Assembly: GCA_022836615.1 (NCBI GenBank)
Contig: MU405249.1
Location: 219,878 to 283,877 of the forward strand
Direction of reading: 5' to 3'
Length of the DNA: 64,000 nt
From: Annulohypoxylon bovei var. microspora
Lineage: Eukaryota > Ascomycota > Sordariomycetes > Xylariales > Hypoxylaceae
Positions 22,092 to 34,700 of the stretch are shown piece after piece. The notes beneath the pieces are model-generated. The model was not told the DNA's origin. It saw only the letters and a program-made list of their open reading frames with translations, and did no database searches. Each line of letters opens with the position of its first letter. Within the stretch, counting starts at the first letter, position 1. A program made the translations under genes and the position numbers.

Positions 22092-24322
22092 TCATCCCTT
22101 ATACGTGAGGTAAGCGAAGAACAGCAGCACCATCCAGGCGACCCTCCAGCTTGTCGTCCATATCTCTCTGCCGACCACGCTCATCTTACTCCTGGGCCGC
22201 GACGCCGGCTTCCACGCGCGGTCCTTGTCGTCGTAATACGAATCTCTCCTGATCTCTATCCGTGGTCCCCTATTCTGGCCCCATCCCCATTTTCCCGGGT
22301 TTGCCTTGCCCTTGGTGTTGGGCGACGCGGCCCGGGTTTGCGGGTTTAGTGCGTTCGACATGGACTGGCCTCGTGTCCGAGTAGTCGATACACGAGCTGA
22401 TGGGAATTTGGTTGATGACGTCCACGGGGAGCCCGACTTCGCATCGTAAGAACCTTCGTCGTTTTCCGCCTTCGCCTTGAAAATCGGGAGAATAGCTGAC
22501 GATTGGTGTTGGCCGGGGTCTAGAGCAAAAGTCTGAAGGTTAAGAGCAGAAACGAGGAATGCTCGCGCTATTAATATTAGAATGCTTAGGATCCCTAAGA
22601 CGGCATATGTCATATATGTCGAGAGCTGTGTCGGGAGCAGGCAAAGATGAGTCTGCAGCGTAACTTTTGGCGACCCCGGAATGGGATTTCCTTGGTCATC
22701 GATCGGATTGTACAGGGAAACCATCTGGAACCCTGGCGTCGGCACCCCCATCGCCATATTGATACTCTTGACCGTGATCTCTCGGACATTATCCTGGTCC
22801 GGTGTATGTACAAGCTCGCAGTAATCGTGGTCGTCTCCGGAAAATGCGCTTATGACATTACCGATGCTCTTGACCAAGTTGATAGAATCTTCCATGCTTA
22901 GCACATTTTGATACTGATATCCGCCCGAGACGCTGATGGCATTTCGATGATCTGGGATAACCGGCCAAGTCTGTCCCTTAGGTGGTTTCGTCGGAGGCCA
23001 GTGCTCTCGCATCGGCCCGCAGGGCGTGCCCGGGTCTCGATATAGCGGCACGTGCGTCAGCAGAACGGTCGGGAAATCGGGCGCGTCTTGTCCTAGGTCC
23101 AACGTCGGCGGGTTACTGTAGTCTGCAGTGCTAATATCCTCAACTTTCTGCTCGAAGGCTAGATCTTCCACGTCTCCTCTCCAGAACCGCACTTCTTTCT
23201 GAACAGCTCTTCGCTTCATTGCCTTGACGTCTTTCAAGAACTCATGAGCTGGGCCGTAGATAGGTTCCAAATCAATCTGATCCTTCATTTTTGACGTGCC
23301 GGCGCTCAGAGACAATGCATCCACGGACACAAAAGTGTGGTTTCCGATAACATCAACCCTGTTCGTCTCTCCGAAATATGCGTTGAATCGATGCCTAGCA
23401 GGTATCTTCACCTCGGCTCCAAATCCCAAATCATGGTTTCCGGGTAGACTCGTGATAAGCCTTCGTCCTCGCTGCCCCGGACTTGGGAAATCACCCCCCA
23501 GCTTCCAGTTCTCGTAGAATATGTCGCCAAACCTCCCGTACTCTCGGAGCCAGAAATCCTCGCCATATTTCTTATGCCACTCCTTCAGATACTTCTTCTC
23601 TTCTGCCGGTCTATGATCCTTCGCCCACTCGGGATCGTCGAAGTTTCCGTGCGCCGTCTTCCACTCTCTTCCGCCGTCGAAGAGGTCACCCAGAAAGAAT
23701 ACAGTGTCAGGATGTAGCACCTTTTGTAATTGCGTATACGACCGTCGCATATAGTTATCGGTTATGACATAGGTTAAGGGGTTGAGGGGCCAGGGACGGC
23801 CGGGGTATGAGTGGGGGTCGATAATCTGAGGGTCGGCGACGAATATTAATCGATGCGGTGTTGCTCCAGCGGGCTGTAAAAATAATAGTAATACGTCAAC
23901 ATGTCATCCCATACCATCTAAACTCAGATTAGGAGCTCGTGGGGGTTTCCGAGGCTCAAGAAACTTACCCAATTTTCCCAGTGGTCCCAGTCGCAACTCC
24001 GTACCCGACTCGCAAATATCCATCGTTCACCCCAGAGCATGACGAACATCCATAGCACGACGAGTACGTGCGGGAAGCTCAGGAGGCGCCGCCGCGTCAA
24101 ATTAGTCCGGAACTGCTGCCCCCCTTTTATCGCCAGGCCCCAAGCAGCATGCCGACCTCGCCCGTTCATATACCCCCATAGTCGCCCTGCCATGTTTCTA
24201 CTGCCAACATATATGTCGTCGCAGATAGATTGAAAATCGCCGCTGTTCCTGTGGCCGTATTCGTAGGGATTATTCAGGGCTGATGTCTCATAGACATAGC
24301 CGTTGCTATAAGGCGGCGCCAT
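22092..24322 (-). CDS. Cdc1/Ted1-type ER metallophosphoesterase
   Basis: Two exons, 24322-23969 and 23873-22092, joined across a 95-nt intron (GTAAGT donor, CAG acceptor), give 711 residues. Exon 1 encodes a hydrophilic N-terminus and one membrane segment (about residues 82-104). Exon 2 carries the calcineurin-like phosphoesterase domain with its metal-binding blocks in order: FVADPQIIDPHSYPG, FFLGDLFDGGREW, LPGNHDLGFG, LLTHVPLYRD and SGDDHDYCE. A second membrane segment follows (TYAVLGILSILILIARAFLV), then a basic Ser/Arg-rich region and a hydrophobic C-terminus (WMVLLFFAYLTY). In yeast, Cdc1 and Ted1 and in animals PGAP5 remove ethanolamine phosphate from GPI-anchor mannoses in the ER or Golgi; the same role is inferred here. 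Which of the two paralogues it matches best cannot be decided by eye. The splice join is supported because VADPQ is the expected first metal motif. Confidence 0.88.
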
Positions 24323-25798
24323 GGCGTTCGAAACGGGTAGCCATATGAGGTAAGTAGCTTATACACGGCTCGTAGGAATAGATGTATGTAGGTCTCTATT
24401 CAGGGTGTTCGTTCTTAAAACAGGCTCTTCGAAAGAAAAGGAAATAAGATATTAAGGAACGAAAACCGTTTCTAGACCTAGAAGCGGATAGTAGTAAATA
24501 TGTCAGGACGTTGAGACGTTGAGACGTTGGAAGTTAAAAGATATTAAGATATTTAGGTTATTAATTGAAGGACGGGCATCGCAAGAGGAGAGACCCTTAC
24601 TTGGGGTAGCGTTGTGTCACCCAAGTACCTTAAACGGATTAGAATGGCACGCTATAACTTTATTTTTTTCCTGTCGGAACTGACAACTCGGCACACACGC
24701 GTCTTTCCGCACGGTCCACATCCGTACCGGACTCCGATCATATGTAACTAAATAGCAACATGTTCTTATCCGAGCTCATACCGTTATTATAGCTAAATTC
24801 TTGTGTAACTCTAAACAATTTCTATTTCTCTTTAACTTGTCTCTTGCGCATTTCTCAATTATATTTTTGAACACCTTTCAAGTTCATGGAATTACATGTT
24901 CGCAATTGCTTTCTACCATATATCAGGAAGGGTCGAGGCGACTATTGGTTTATATCCCTGAGGAAATAATACCTTCCTATCCTACTAGCACACACTTGAA
25001 TATATTTAGTATCATCCGCAGAAAAGATAAAAATATGTAAGTCGTGACTGTTCTTGTCAATTGAAACATTGTCTTAGAGAACTTTAACCGTTGTTCTAGA
25101 CGTCTTAGATGTGCAAGGGAGGTTGACGGACTCTTAGTAATCTAGGTGCAAAGCAACATCAACATTACGGAGCACTTGCCTATTAGCTTACCCTCCCAAT
25201 GTAGTCACGTTCCTGGGCACATATCCAACCTCACATATTAGATACATATACGCAAGAGAAGCAAGATTAGGTAAATGGAGGTTGAAAAGACCTGGAGATG
25301 ACGTGACAACAACATGATCATGCCCAGACACATGCTTGAAGTGGGTATCGGACATCCACTCGCTAAGTCCACCCTGCCACCGGACCAGTAAAACAACATG
25401 TTTCAAAGTGTTTACGAGCGATGATATAGCATATATATTAAAAGCTCATGTAGGTAGTCTCTATAGAGAAGTAATTATATTCGTGTGCGATTACTTGTTC
25501 GAACTTGGAACCTCGGCGATTAAAGAATGTACCAGCGACCCGATATCTCTTATATGTTGCAACAGGCCCGGACGCGCTCTCGACGAAGAACGCCCCGGGC
25601 GGGAATCTCAATCAACTGGGGAATATACCATCGTACCTGTACGCCGAATCGCCAATTATGATATCAACCCCAACGAAGATCCATATATATGCAGGCTAAT
25701 CGCGCTCCTGCTATGCGCGTAAGGAATGAACCTAATAAAAGTACGTATACTTGGGCCAACTATTGTGAATGTTCAGAAAATGCGGGAAAGAGACGGGA
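24323..25798. other. Intergenic
   Basis: Promoter side of the phosphoesterase gene and terminator side of the beta-glucosidase gene. A 128-codon plus-strand frame at 25336-25722 resembles nothing known and is not called. Contains a small octamer array at 24507-24530. Confidence 0.55.
24507..24530. repeat. Octanucleotide tandem repeat, 3 units
   Basis: GACGTTGA, GACGTTGA, GACGTTGG in direct succession, about 190 bases upstream of the phosphoesterase start. Confidence 0.85.
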
Positions 25799-28700
25799 TT
25801 AAAAGGTCCAGGTGAATGATTCCTTGACTTCGAACGGAACGGAGTGCCTAGATGTTAGGGCGGTGATTGTCAGTCTCCATCAACGAGATAGGTAGGTCGT
25901 ACGGGGATGGGCGTTAAGCGAGGAGCGGGGGTTGCTCACCTGATATCAGTCGCTGACGCCCCTATCAGCACTTTGAACGTGCCCTCCTCTGCGATCCATG
26001 CCGGTACCGAGTCATCATAGTATCCTACCGCATACTTATCCAGCGGGACGATGATATGCTTGGTTTCTTCCGGTTCTAATGACACCTTCTCGAATGCTAC
26101 TAATTCTTTTTCGGGTCGAGGCAGTCTCGACTTATCATCTCTGACGTATATCTGGATAGTCTCCGAGCCGGCGACACTGCCGGTGTTGGTGACTGCCATG
26201 ATCAGATGAATTGGCGCTGAATCTGCCAACGTCTTCCGGTTAAGCGACGGTCGGCCGTACTCGAATGTCGTGTACGAGAGGCCGTGGCCGAATGAGAAGA
26301 GAGGTTCGATGCTTGCGCGATCATAATGTCTGTATCCGATTTGTAGGCCTTCGCCGTATAGGACACGCAAATTCTCGCCTGGCCAGTTGTGGTACGCGGG
26401 AGTATCCTCGAGTCGACGAGGGAAGGTTGTCTATAATAGTCAGCTAATGTTGACGATTCGAATACCAGGATTCCTATCACTTACGGGCAGTTTACCGCTG
26501 GGATTCCGTATACCGAACAAAACATCCGCCAATGCATTGCCGGCTTCTTGGCCTTGGTACCAGGCTTGAATGATGGTCGGCACTCTGTCTGCCCAAGGCA
26601 TAGTTACCGGTGAGCCGGATTGGTTGACAACCACTGTTCGTGGATTAGCCTTCACGATGGCTTCGATTAGTCGATCCTGACTTCCATCGGAAGGAAGATC
26701 CATTGTCTTTCTGTCGTAACCCTCAGATTCCCACTCGGCATCGAGTCCAACTATGACGACGGCAACATCGGCATCTCTTGCTGCATCTACGGCTTGTTGG
26801 AGGTAGTCGACCTGATCTTCCTCCTTAAAACCAATGCGGCAGCCACCATACTTGTGCGTCATGTTGAAGGTCTTCTGCTTGGTAACCGGCCGAAGTTCGT
26901 TGGTCATCTCTATCCTTAGTTCGACTGGTCTACCAGCTTTCATTTCTACGTCGACCATGTAGTCGATTGAGCCGTCAAACATCGCCTCGCCTTCTTCCGT
27001 CCAATCCCAGAGATCAAGAGCCAGCTTTCCATCTACGTATAGCCTCCCTGGGCCGACGCTCATGAAGCTGATCGTGTGTTTTCCGGTGGACGTCGGCGTT
27101 ATATAAGTTGTTGCAATAGCTGACCACTCCGGGCCAAGATGAGCTAGCGGTGCAGAGTCCCACAAGAAAAGATCGGTGTTGATTCTTCTCTGTGCGATGA
27201 CGATACCACCCTGGAATTTATCCCCGCTGAACCACTCGAGAGTAACACCTTGCTCACCCGACTTGTCGGTGCAGAAAGGTGACGCGACTGGAAGCCATTT
27301 ATGAATATGGCATCCCTGTGCGTATACAACTTCCTGTTGCGCGGCTGCTCTAATACTATCGAGTGGGAGAGTGTTGTAGTATGGGTTGAGACTAGCGCTT
27401 CCACCACCGCCGGCGATGGCCCTGTTGGCGTTCGGACCAATAACGGCGATCTTGGTGGTCTTGGCGTCGAGCGGCAGGATCTGACCTTCGTTCTTTAATA
27501 AAGTTAGACCTTCAGCCCCTAACTTCCGGATTAAAGCTCTCGTTTCCTCTCGGTTGTCCTCGCGTTCCGTCTCCTCGGCTGACATATCATCTCCCTTTGT
27601 GCGTTCTACGAGAGTCAAGACATTCTCTGCCGCAGTATCTATGTCATCCCTCGTAAGACGTCCCTCTTCAATAGCTTTCAAAGCCTTTTCAAAGCGCCAT
27701 TTGGACGAGAAAGGGAATTCTATATCACATCCCGCTTTTATCGACTCGACGGTAGAGTTGACGCCGCCCCAATCTGACATGACAGTGCTAAGGCATAACC
27801 GTTAATTGTCTATGGTATACTTGAAAAGGGGTTGATGACCTACCCGTCGTATCCCCATTCTCCTCGGAGGATGTCTTTAAGTGTATGGAAGTTCATGTCA
27901 GCATGTGTTCCATTGACTAGGTTATATGATGACATAACAGCCCAGGGATTAGCTTCTCGTATAGCAATCTCGAATGGGCGAAGATATAATTCTCTCAGAG
28001 GTCGTTCCATCGTCACCGAATCGATGGTAAGCCGATTAGTTTCCTGTTCATTTGCCACAAAATCTACGTCACCATCAGCTGATGTCTCTAGTGATAGCAA
28101 GCGGGTGGTGCAAACGCTTAATTGTCGCAGCAACTCCTTTAGACTGAAGCCCCTGGATGTACTTCGAGGCGAGTTTGCCAGTAAGGAGCGGGTCTTCAGA
28201 GAATGACTCGAAGTTCCGGCCGCCAAGGGGATGGCGATGCATGCAAACTGTAGGCGCGAGGAGTACATTGGCGGATCTAGCCCTGACCTCGTCGGCCAAG
28301 TGTTGCCCAACTGTGTATAGGAGATCTTTGTTCCAGGTGGCTGCTAGCGAGATGCCACATGGGAACAAAGCTGCCTACACACAAAAAGGTTATCGACGAA
28401 GTTCTTGAATCCTAAATTTCGCTACTAACCTTAGTACCTCCGACGAAGATGCCGCCTCGAGCACCGTTAGGGCCATCGCTCGTCTTTATAGCTGGGATAC
28501 CTTTAGAGGGGATTCCCTTCGTCCTCCAGAAATCCGCAGCCGTGAGTAGTGAGACCTTAGTGATTTAGCAAAAAAGTATGCCCCTACTTGATTTCTAGAC
28601 AGCATACCTTCTCCTCGAGAGTCAGCCGAACCAGCTTTTCTCTCGCCCGTGATCGACAATCGTCAGGGATAGCGGTCTTCGGAATTGGACTGCCGGGAGG

Positions 28701-28799
28701 GGAGAATTCGGTATCTGGGGTTGTGTTGCTACCGACACTCTCAAAGGGAGAGGCGCTAGGGTCTATCCCATCGAACTGCGCGTCGTCGATATGCTCCAT
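25799..28799 (-). CDS. GH3 beta-glucosidase with inserted PA14 domain (intracellular type)
   Basis: Seven exons: 28799-28608, 28555-28430, 28374-28116, 28063-27844, 27787-26485, 26430-25940 and 25847-25799. Together they give 879 residues, with introns of 52, 55, 52, 56, 54 and 92 nt. It hydrolyses terminal beta-glucosides from the non-reducing end. The GH3 N-terminal barrel starts with LTLEEKVSLLTAADFW (about residue 57) and includes KTSDGPNGARG, HRHPLGGRNFESFSEDP and KHFVANEQE. The nucleophile is Asp271 in TVMSDWGG. The alpha/beta sandwich begins near residue 345 (LLKNEGQILPL, IAVIGPNA) and is split by a PA14 carbohydrate-binding domain at about 440-590 (GRLYVDGKLALD). The rest of the sandwich contains WESEGYDR, the usual acid/base region, then the fibronectin-III-like C-terminal domain (FSFGHGLSYTTFEY). 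No signal peptide is present, so it probably acts inside the cell. The donor of intron 3 is the uncommon GTTTGC. The last exon encodes only 16 residues, ending ESFTWTF as in homologues. Confidence 0.92.
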
Positions 28800-31700
28800 A
28801 TCTGAAGAATGGTTTCTGTGCCTCTTATTACTGGTTCTTTTAGGAGAAATAGGCGAATGTGATCAACAACGAGCCTTGATCTCTGGGAGTTGCGAGGCTG
28901 ATGGCAAGTTGGGAACTAATAGACGTGATAGCTGAATACTCGTGAGAATATTTCTTGTTGAAAGATGGCCCTATAGGGCAAAGCGAAGTTCCTAGACGAA
29001 CCCGGTCCCAAGGTAACTATTACCCCACAAAGATAGGAGTGATCTTGAGGTTATATGAGTTAGGTGCAACTTCGAAGCTAGCCGCCAAGGTCGAAGCGTC
29101 CTTTCTTATATATCAGCAAGAGAGAAGAAAATACGACCTAACAACTGAGATGATGACGGTTATCTATCGAAGTATGCAACGAAGAACTTCGGTACATATG
29201 CTAAGGCATGGGAACGGAGCCCAAATGGCGTTATGCAGGACCAAATTGGCCAGGAGGAGACTGCGGTACTTCCTATAACGGACATCTTAGGGCTTTTGCA
29301 TATAAGTTGAGGAGGCCGATGAAGGATCGACATGTTATCAAACGTTTATTAAGTCTTGATCAAAGGCAGGTGCCGCGAAGCCGCCGAGGAGTGAGGAGTG
29401 GAGATAGATTGTGCGCCCCGGAATTCGAAGCCATCTCTGGGTAGCTTCTAGTGCAACCATTGTCACTTGACAAGTCCGCCTGCGAGAATGCTATATTGCT
29501 GGTCCTAACTAGGAAATACCCACATCGGCAGTAACGGACCGGAGCAGCGTTGTTTCAGGGTGCTGAGGAGATACTGAGGAGAAAAGACGAAACAAAATCC
29601 ACGCCCACGCTGGTCTCGCACGAGCAGAGTGGGGGGCCGCTACGGGAAGTCTTATCCAGTCGGACGGGGAATACGGGGGAGCAAGGGTTGATCTAGCGGG
29701 CGAGGCGGTCTAGTTGACCAAGAGTATCCATGAGTATCCATGAATCCCAGCAGACACATCACGAACTAAAAAAGTGTGGAGTAGCCATAGGTGAGGTTCC
29801 TACATTAATACCCCCTTTAGTTCGATACGGAAGTACGACTATGATTCTAATTAGCTAGTGTATAGTGTATACCGTGGTAGAGTGGGAGCAAACTAGGAAG
29901 ATCCACGACCGAGCGAACTTATCAATCGTGACCCTCTTCTATTACATGATATATATTCATTAGGCCTTGTACCACTATCCTAGCTAGGTGAGCTAGATGG
30001 TAGACAAGATGTCACCTCACCTTTGGCCCAGATTTCGCAAGGGTTTGGCCGTTAGGAAGACCGGCGCAAAAGAGACGTACGGAGTCGAGAGTGAATCGAG
30101 AGCGAATCAACGGCGAATCGGATAACCCTGAGCTTCGGAGACGCTAATGTAGATGCGAGCTCTTTTAAACAGAACGTTGGCGTCTACATAGCCGCTGTTC
30201 TATCCAAGTCCAACTCGGGTGCCGGCAAGCTCTCGTTATAGAGTACCGAATATAGTCTGGTTCTATAAAAATTGGCCTAGGGTATGTCTTCCGTTAACCC
30301 GGGTTTGTACGATCTTGTATGCTTGCTAAAGTGGCATGGGAGTGTGCCAAACTCTTGCGAAGTTCATACAAACGTCAAACCACGCAGATCATATTATTGT
30401 TGAGAGCTGAGTTCCCAGGAATTCAATCAAAGTCAAGAAGACCCAGCATTGACAGTCGCATAGTGCGTTGAAGATCCTGTGGTTTAGATACTAGGTAGCG
30501 GGCTGCATGTAAGTGATCGTGCATAGGTTCGAGGAAGGGATTACTAGGTTAGGATTGCTAGGTTGGGAAAAATATCTGAGCGGTTTTACCTACGGTTATT
30601 GGTGGTTCTTTCGCTAAGGAAAAAAGGGTCCGGGGTTTACTCCTAGGGGACCCGATTAACGCATCGGCTTTACGGCCCGTGACGACATATAGTCGGGAAA
30701 AGCTAGGATAGAAGCGCCGGTCGGCCAATAACCATCTCATCTCTAGCAGCTCTAGCTAAACCTTATTTCCGCAATCAAACAATCTCTCTCGATTTCTAAG
30801 ACATGCCGGACACCTTTTTAACTTTTACATATTTCATTATCCTAATCTGGATCGACAGCTTCTTACCTTAACACCGCTCGTACACCATATCCAAACTTAT
30901 GGTTGTTTCCACGTGAGATCCTTACCCTGCTCCTTTCTCTCGGATATCAGAAACCGACATGGCGGAAACCATTTCCATCAACCAGTTCCGTTCATCTTGG
31001 CCTCTAGACCTCTAAACCTCTAAACCTCGAAGAACCCGGACGTACTTAACAAACTATTAAGCCTGCCTAACTAAGTCATTATGAGCTACAGAGAGAAGTC
31101 GTACTATCTCCGAGTTTCCTTAGACGAGGGCTTATTTCTATGTTTTTGATTTACTCACCAATGCCCATCTGAGGATTTCTATCGAGATACCTAAATAACC
31201 AATCAGAGATTATCTTACCTAGGTGTACTAGAATAATCCCCTTGTCAAGACGAGCTTAGTCAAATCTTTATTTAATAGTCCGATCGAAGAACGTAAGTCT
31301 TGGCAATTCTGACAGTTCTAGTTTGGCCTGCATGGCAAAAAAACCCTGTGGTTCAAATAAATGAATCCAGGGTCACAAATCATTAGGTACCCGAGTTCCC
31401 GGGCGCTCGAGATCACTACGGCGTATCTTCGCCTATCGGAAATGGTATTATTTGCTACCTAGGTTACCTAGGTAACTGATACCGTAGGTCGCTACCTTTT
31501 GTATGATGTTCGATCTGGACGTCTAATGGCAGGTTGCAGAATCTGCATTGCTTTTAAGGGTTCTTGGGAAGCAGGCTGATCGTTAAGCTGTCTTACGTCT
31601 TACGATATAATGACGCAAACCGCGCCGAGATCCGTCTTGGGGCTGCGAACTTGAACCCGATTCTCCTCGGCGGGCCGTCTGACCAGCTTTTAGATCTCCG

Positions 31701-34700
31701 ACATATCAACATTTCGAAATGCCCTCCCCTTAGCTTAATTCCTATTTCAACTTACTAATATTTGATTAGTGGTAACTATCCTTTTCATTTTATTATTTTA
31801 TGATCTACATACCCTACTCACGCGCTCTTTGAAATGATATTTGCTAGGCAAGTCGTCTCCTTATCCTACCCAGTCTTGGCCCCCTTTAATGGTAATTTTT
31901 TTATTCTTGTAAATATTACGATGAAATGTGTTATGATCATGAGATAACTACCTAGATAAGACGTAGATACCTCGTTTCGCTAATTGCTTAGTCGCAAGGC
32001 TTACTTTGCCATGAACTGCGGTCTAGACCATCCGCGAGGCAATGATCGTAATTCTTGGCTTGATCGAAATCATTGATGATTTACTAAATCAAGCAATTAG
32101 TTTCGCGAACCACAGCTGTCATTTCGGATAATACCGAGATCAAAAATATATTCAGAGAAGACGAGACCCCGGCGAGGCTCCTTACGTTCCAAAGAGAATT
32201 CGGGGTTCTCGTGCTTTTGTATGAGTCGTAACCTTCGCATAGCACCGTTGCTTTGATCGACTTGGCTTCGGCATATAGCATATATATGAAACAAGGACAG
32301 TAGGTGCACAGATGGGTTCTAGAAACAAGTCTAGTCGTTGCGATTCTCGATCGTATAGTGGGCCGACATGACCACGAACCCGGCACCGCTCACCTCGCCA
32401 TGCAGGAGAGCAAGGAGTGGAGCTGATCGACCTCCCACCCTGTACCACTGTTCCGTCTTCTTAGGCTCGGGCAGAAGATTACCGAGCTGATGCCCCCTAA
32501 AAATCAACTTCCCTCGAACGAGGCTCAACTAGAAAACATCCGAGAGCAGCAAGCCATTCCTGCCATGGGCCGCGAAGCCGGTCGCGATCGTCTCGGTACG
32601 TTCGACCGAGTTCATTGTCAAATTTCTCTTTGACATTCTGATATTTAACTTTGGGACCTTTTACATGCTCATCATCGAGCCTGTGTGAATCGTTATCGAA
32701 TCGGGACCGGATTGGCTCGGAAGTTTTATCCGTGGCCTGTCGCTCAATCTATTTTACCTGCAGCCTGCATATTGTGGCTGAAGAGGCGTACGAGACTCCT
32801 ACCGGATAGGGCCTCGCTAGACGCTACGAACTCTTGGGGGTCACATTCAAAGCTCTATCGGTTGGCGACTGTCAAATGCATTCGGTTCTCATGCAACATT
32901 GTGCCGTCCGTAGTTCGGGCTTAAGAGCTTTTCGAACTTCTCGCGCACGTGGTGCTTATCAATCTTATCCCAACGTCTTATGGCCCTTCATACAGATATT
33001 AGGACTCGTTAATACGGATTTAAATAAAGAAGAATCGTTCGATGTTCCAGTGAAAAGTCATCATCCAAAAGGGGCCAAGTATATGCGGGAACGGTTTTGA
33101 TAGCCGTATATGAGACTCGGAAGCAGTATATCGGCATTGCCTTGGCGCGCGCCGGCTGACCTATCCGGTGTTATGAGGTATCCCTCAGGCGGACCATCCT
33201 AGGTGATATGAAAATGTCCTCATCGCTATCCATTATAGGACGTCTAATCGCGCAGTTAAGTCCATTGCAACAGAAAGAATCAGGCATCGGGTATTCCCTC
33301 GTCGGGAAACCCCTTTCCGTTTGTTGCTACACGTCCGTAGTCAGGTTGACCTTGTCTGGGGCTTGCCGTATCTGGGGATACCAACAGGTGTTGATCCAAG
33401 GCTACGCTCCATCCGGCGAGTTTGGATGGGCCTTAGCTACTTTGTTATTTCTCAAAGGGAGCGGGATTGTCTGATTAGCTTGCGTACGCTATTGTGTATG
33501 CCGGCGGCTGATGCTCCCTAACTGCAGCTCTTGGCTATCTTCTTCGGCTTGATTGTTTTTATTGACACACCACGGCACCCGTCGTGTACTATTTGATTAG
33601 CACCTGACTGCCAGCTTAAACCCCCACGGCAACTCGGAAAGGCTAGGGGTTACACCACTTCGAATTACCATATCATACCTAGATCTTCATGATGTCTACA
33701 TCAGCATTACGGAATCAACAAGCTCTAGATATAACTCCCGAGGTGGGAAGTTCGTCATGCGGTGAACCCGTTTCGCAATCAGGAACATCTGGCCGTCGGT
33801 CGCCACTGCCTTCTATTACTTTGGATGAGCGATCCTTGACTCAGCGGGTGTGCTTTGTTTTTTGGCTCCTAAGGACTTGGAAATAATATATCGAGATCAA
33901 GAGTCAGCGGGGCGTGAATTATGAATAGACGAGATACTCGGTAGAGGTAGATGCTATATGTTTTCGCGTAGAGGTCTCACCCAAGCAGTTTTCAAGAGCT
34001 TAAGAAAGGGGTTTGATGTACCTAGGCCACGATCTCCTTTCTGATATCGCCCCCCCTGACTTGTCTAAGAGACCCTTCCGCTGGGATGAACGACCCCTCT
34101 TCCGGCCTCACTCGCGACTACGTCTATTCTCGCTTAGACGTGCAGCACTCACTCAACAATAGCCGGAAGTTGGTAAATACCTACTCCCCCCGCATGAATA
34201 ACTTATCCGTGGGTCAACCATATAATAGTAACCCAAGGCTCATTTATACTCGGTCCTGCGATGTTAATGTACGTAGATGTATGTACGAACAGATACTAGC
34301 AGATATCCAGTGAATACGGTGATGAGCTTAGATGTGCTAGACTCATCCTCTTGATCCCAGCCTCACACCGACCATCGCCACCTCGAATATCCTATAGGAG
34401 CCCAGGGATCGACCCTCTTTGCAACTTCCAATACATTCGTAGATCCCCCGCATCCACGTTGCTTTTGGTGACGGAAGCATCGCAGGAATCACATACAGTA
34501 CCGACATGCATCGAATTCTTGGCAGGAGATTGCCCTTAGCGATTAGATAGACCGTTTCCTCCCGTGTCTTCCGCGGCCAGAACCTCAGGTGACACCAACA
34601 TAGGTAGTGACCGCTACTTAGACGCAGGTCCATTCCTCGACGACCTCCATAAGGATTGGTGGGCGCGTATTTGGGAAAACTTCCCCGCCTCCACCCAGTG

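Noticed and set aside
25336..25722. 128-codon plus-strand frame upstream of the GH3 3' end
   Set aside because: No domain, signal peptide or conserved pattern recognised.
32400..33550. Possible decayed MFS drug transporter
   Set aside because: A few fragments look transporter-like (for example FNFGTFYMLIIEPV and LPYLGIPTGV), but they lie in different frames and orders, and the matches are too short to call without a search.
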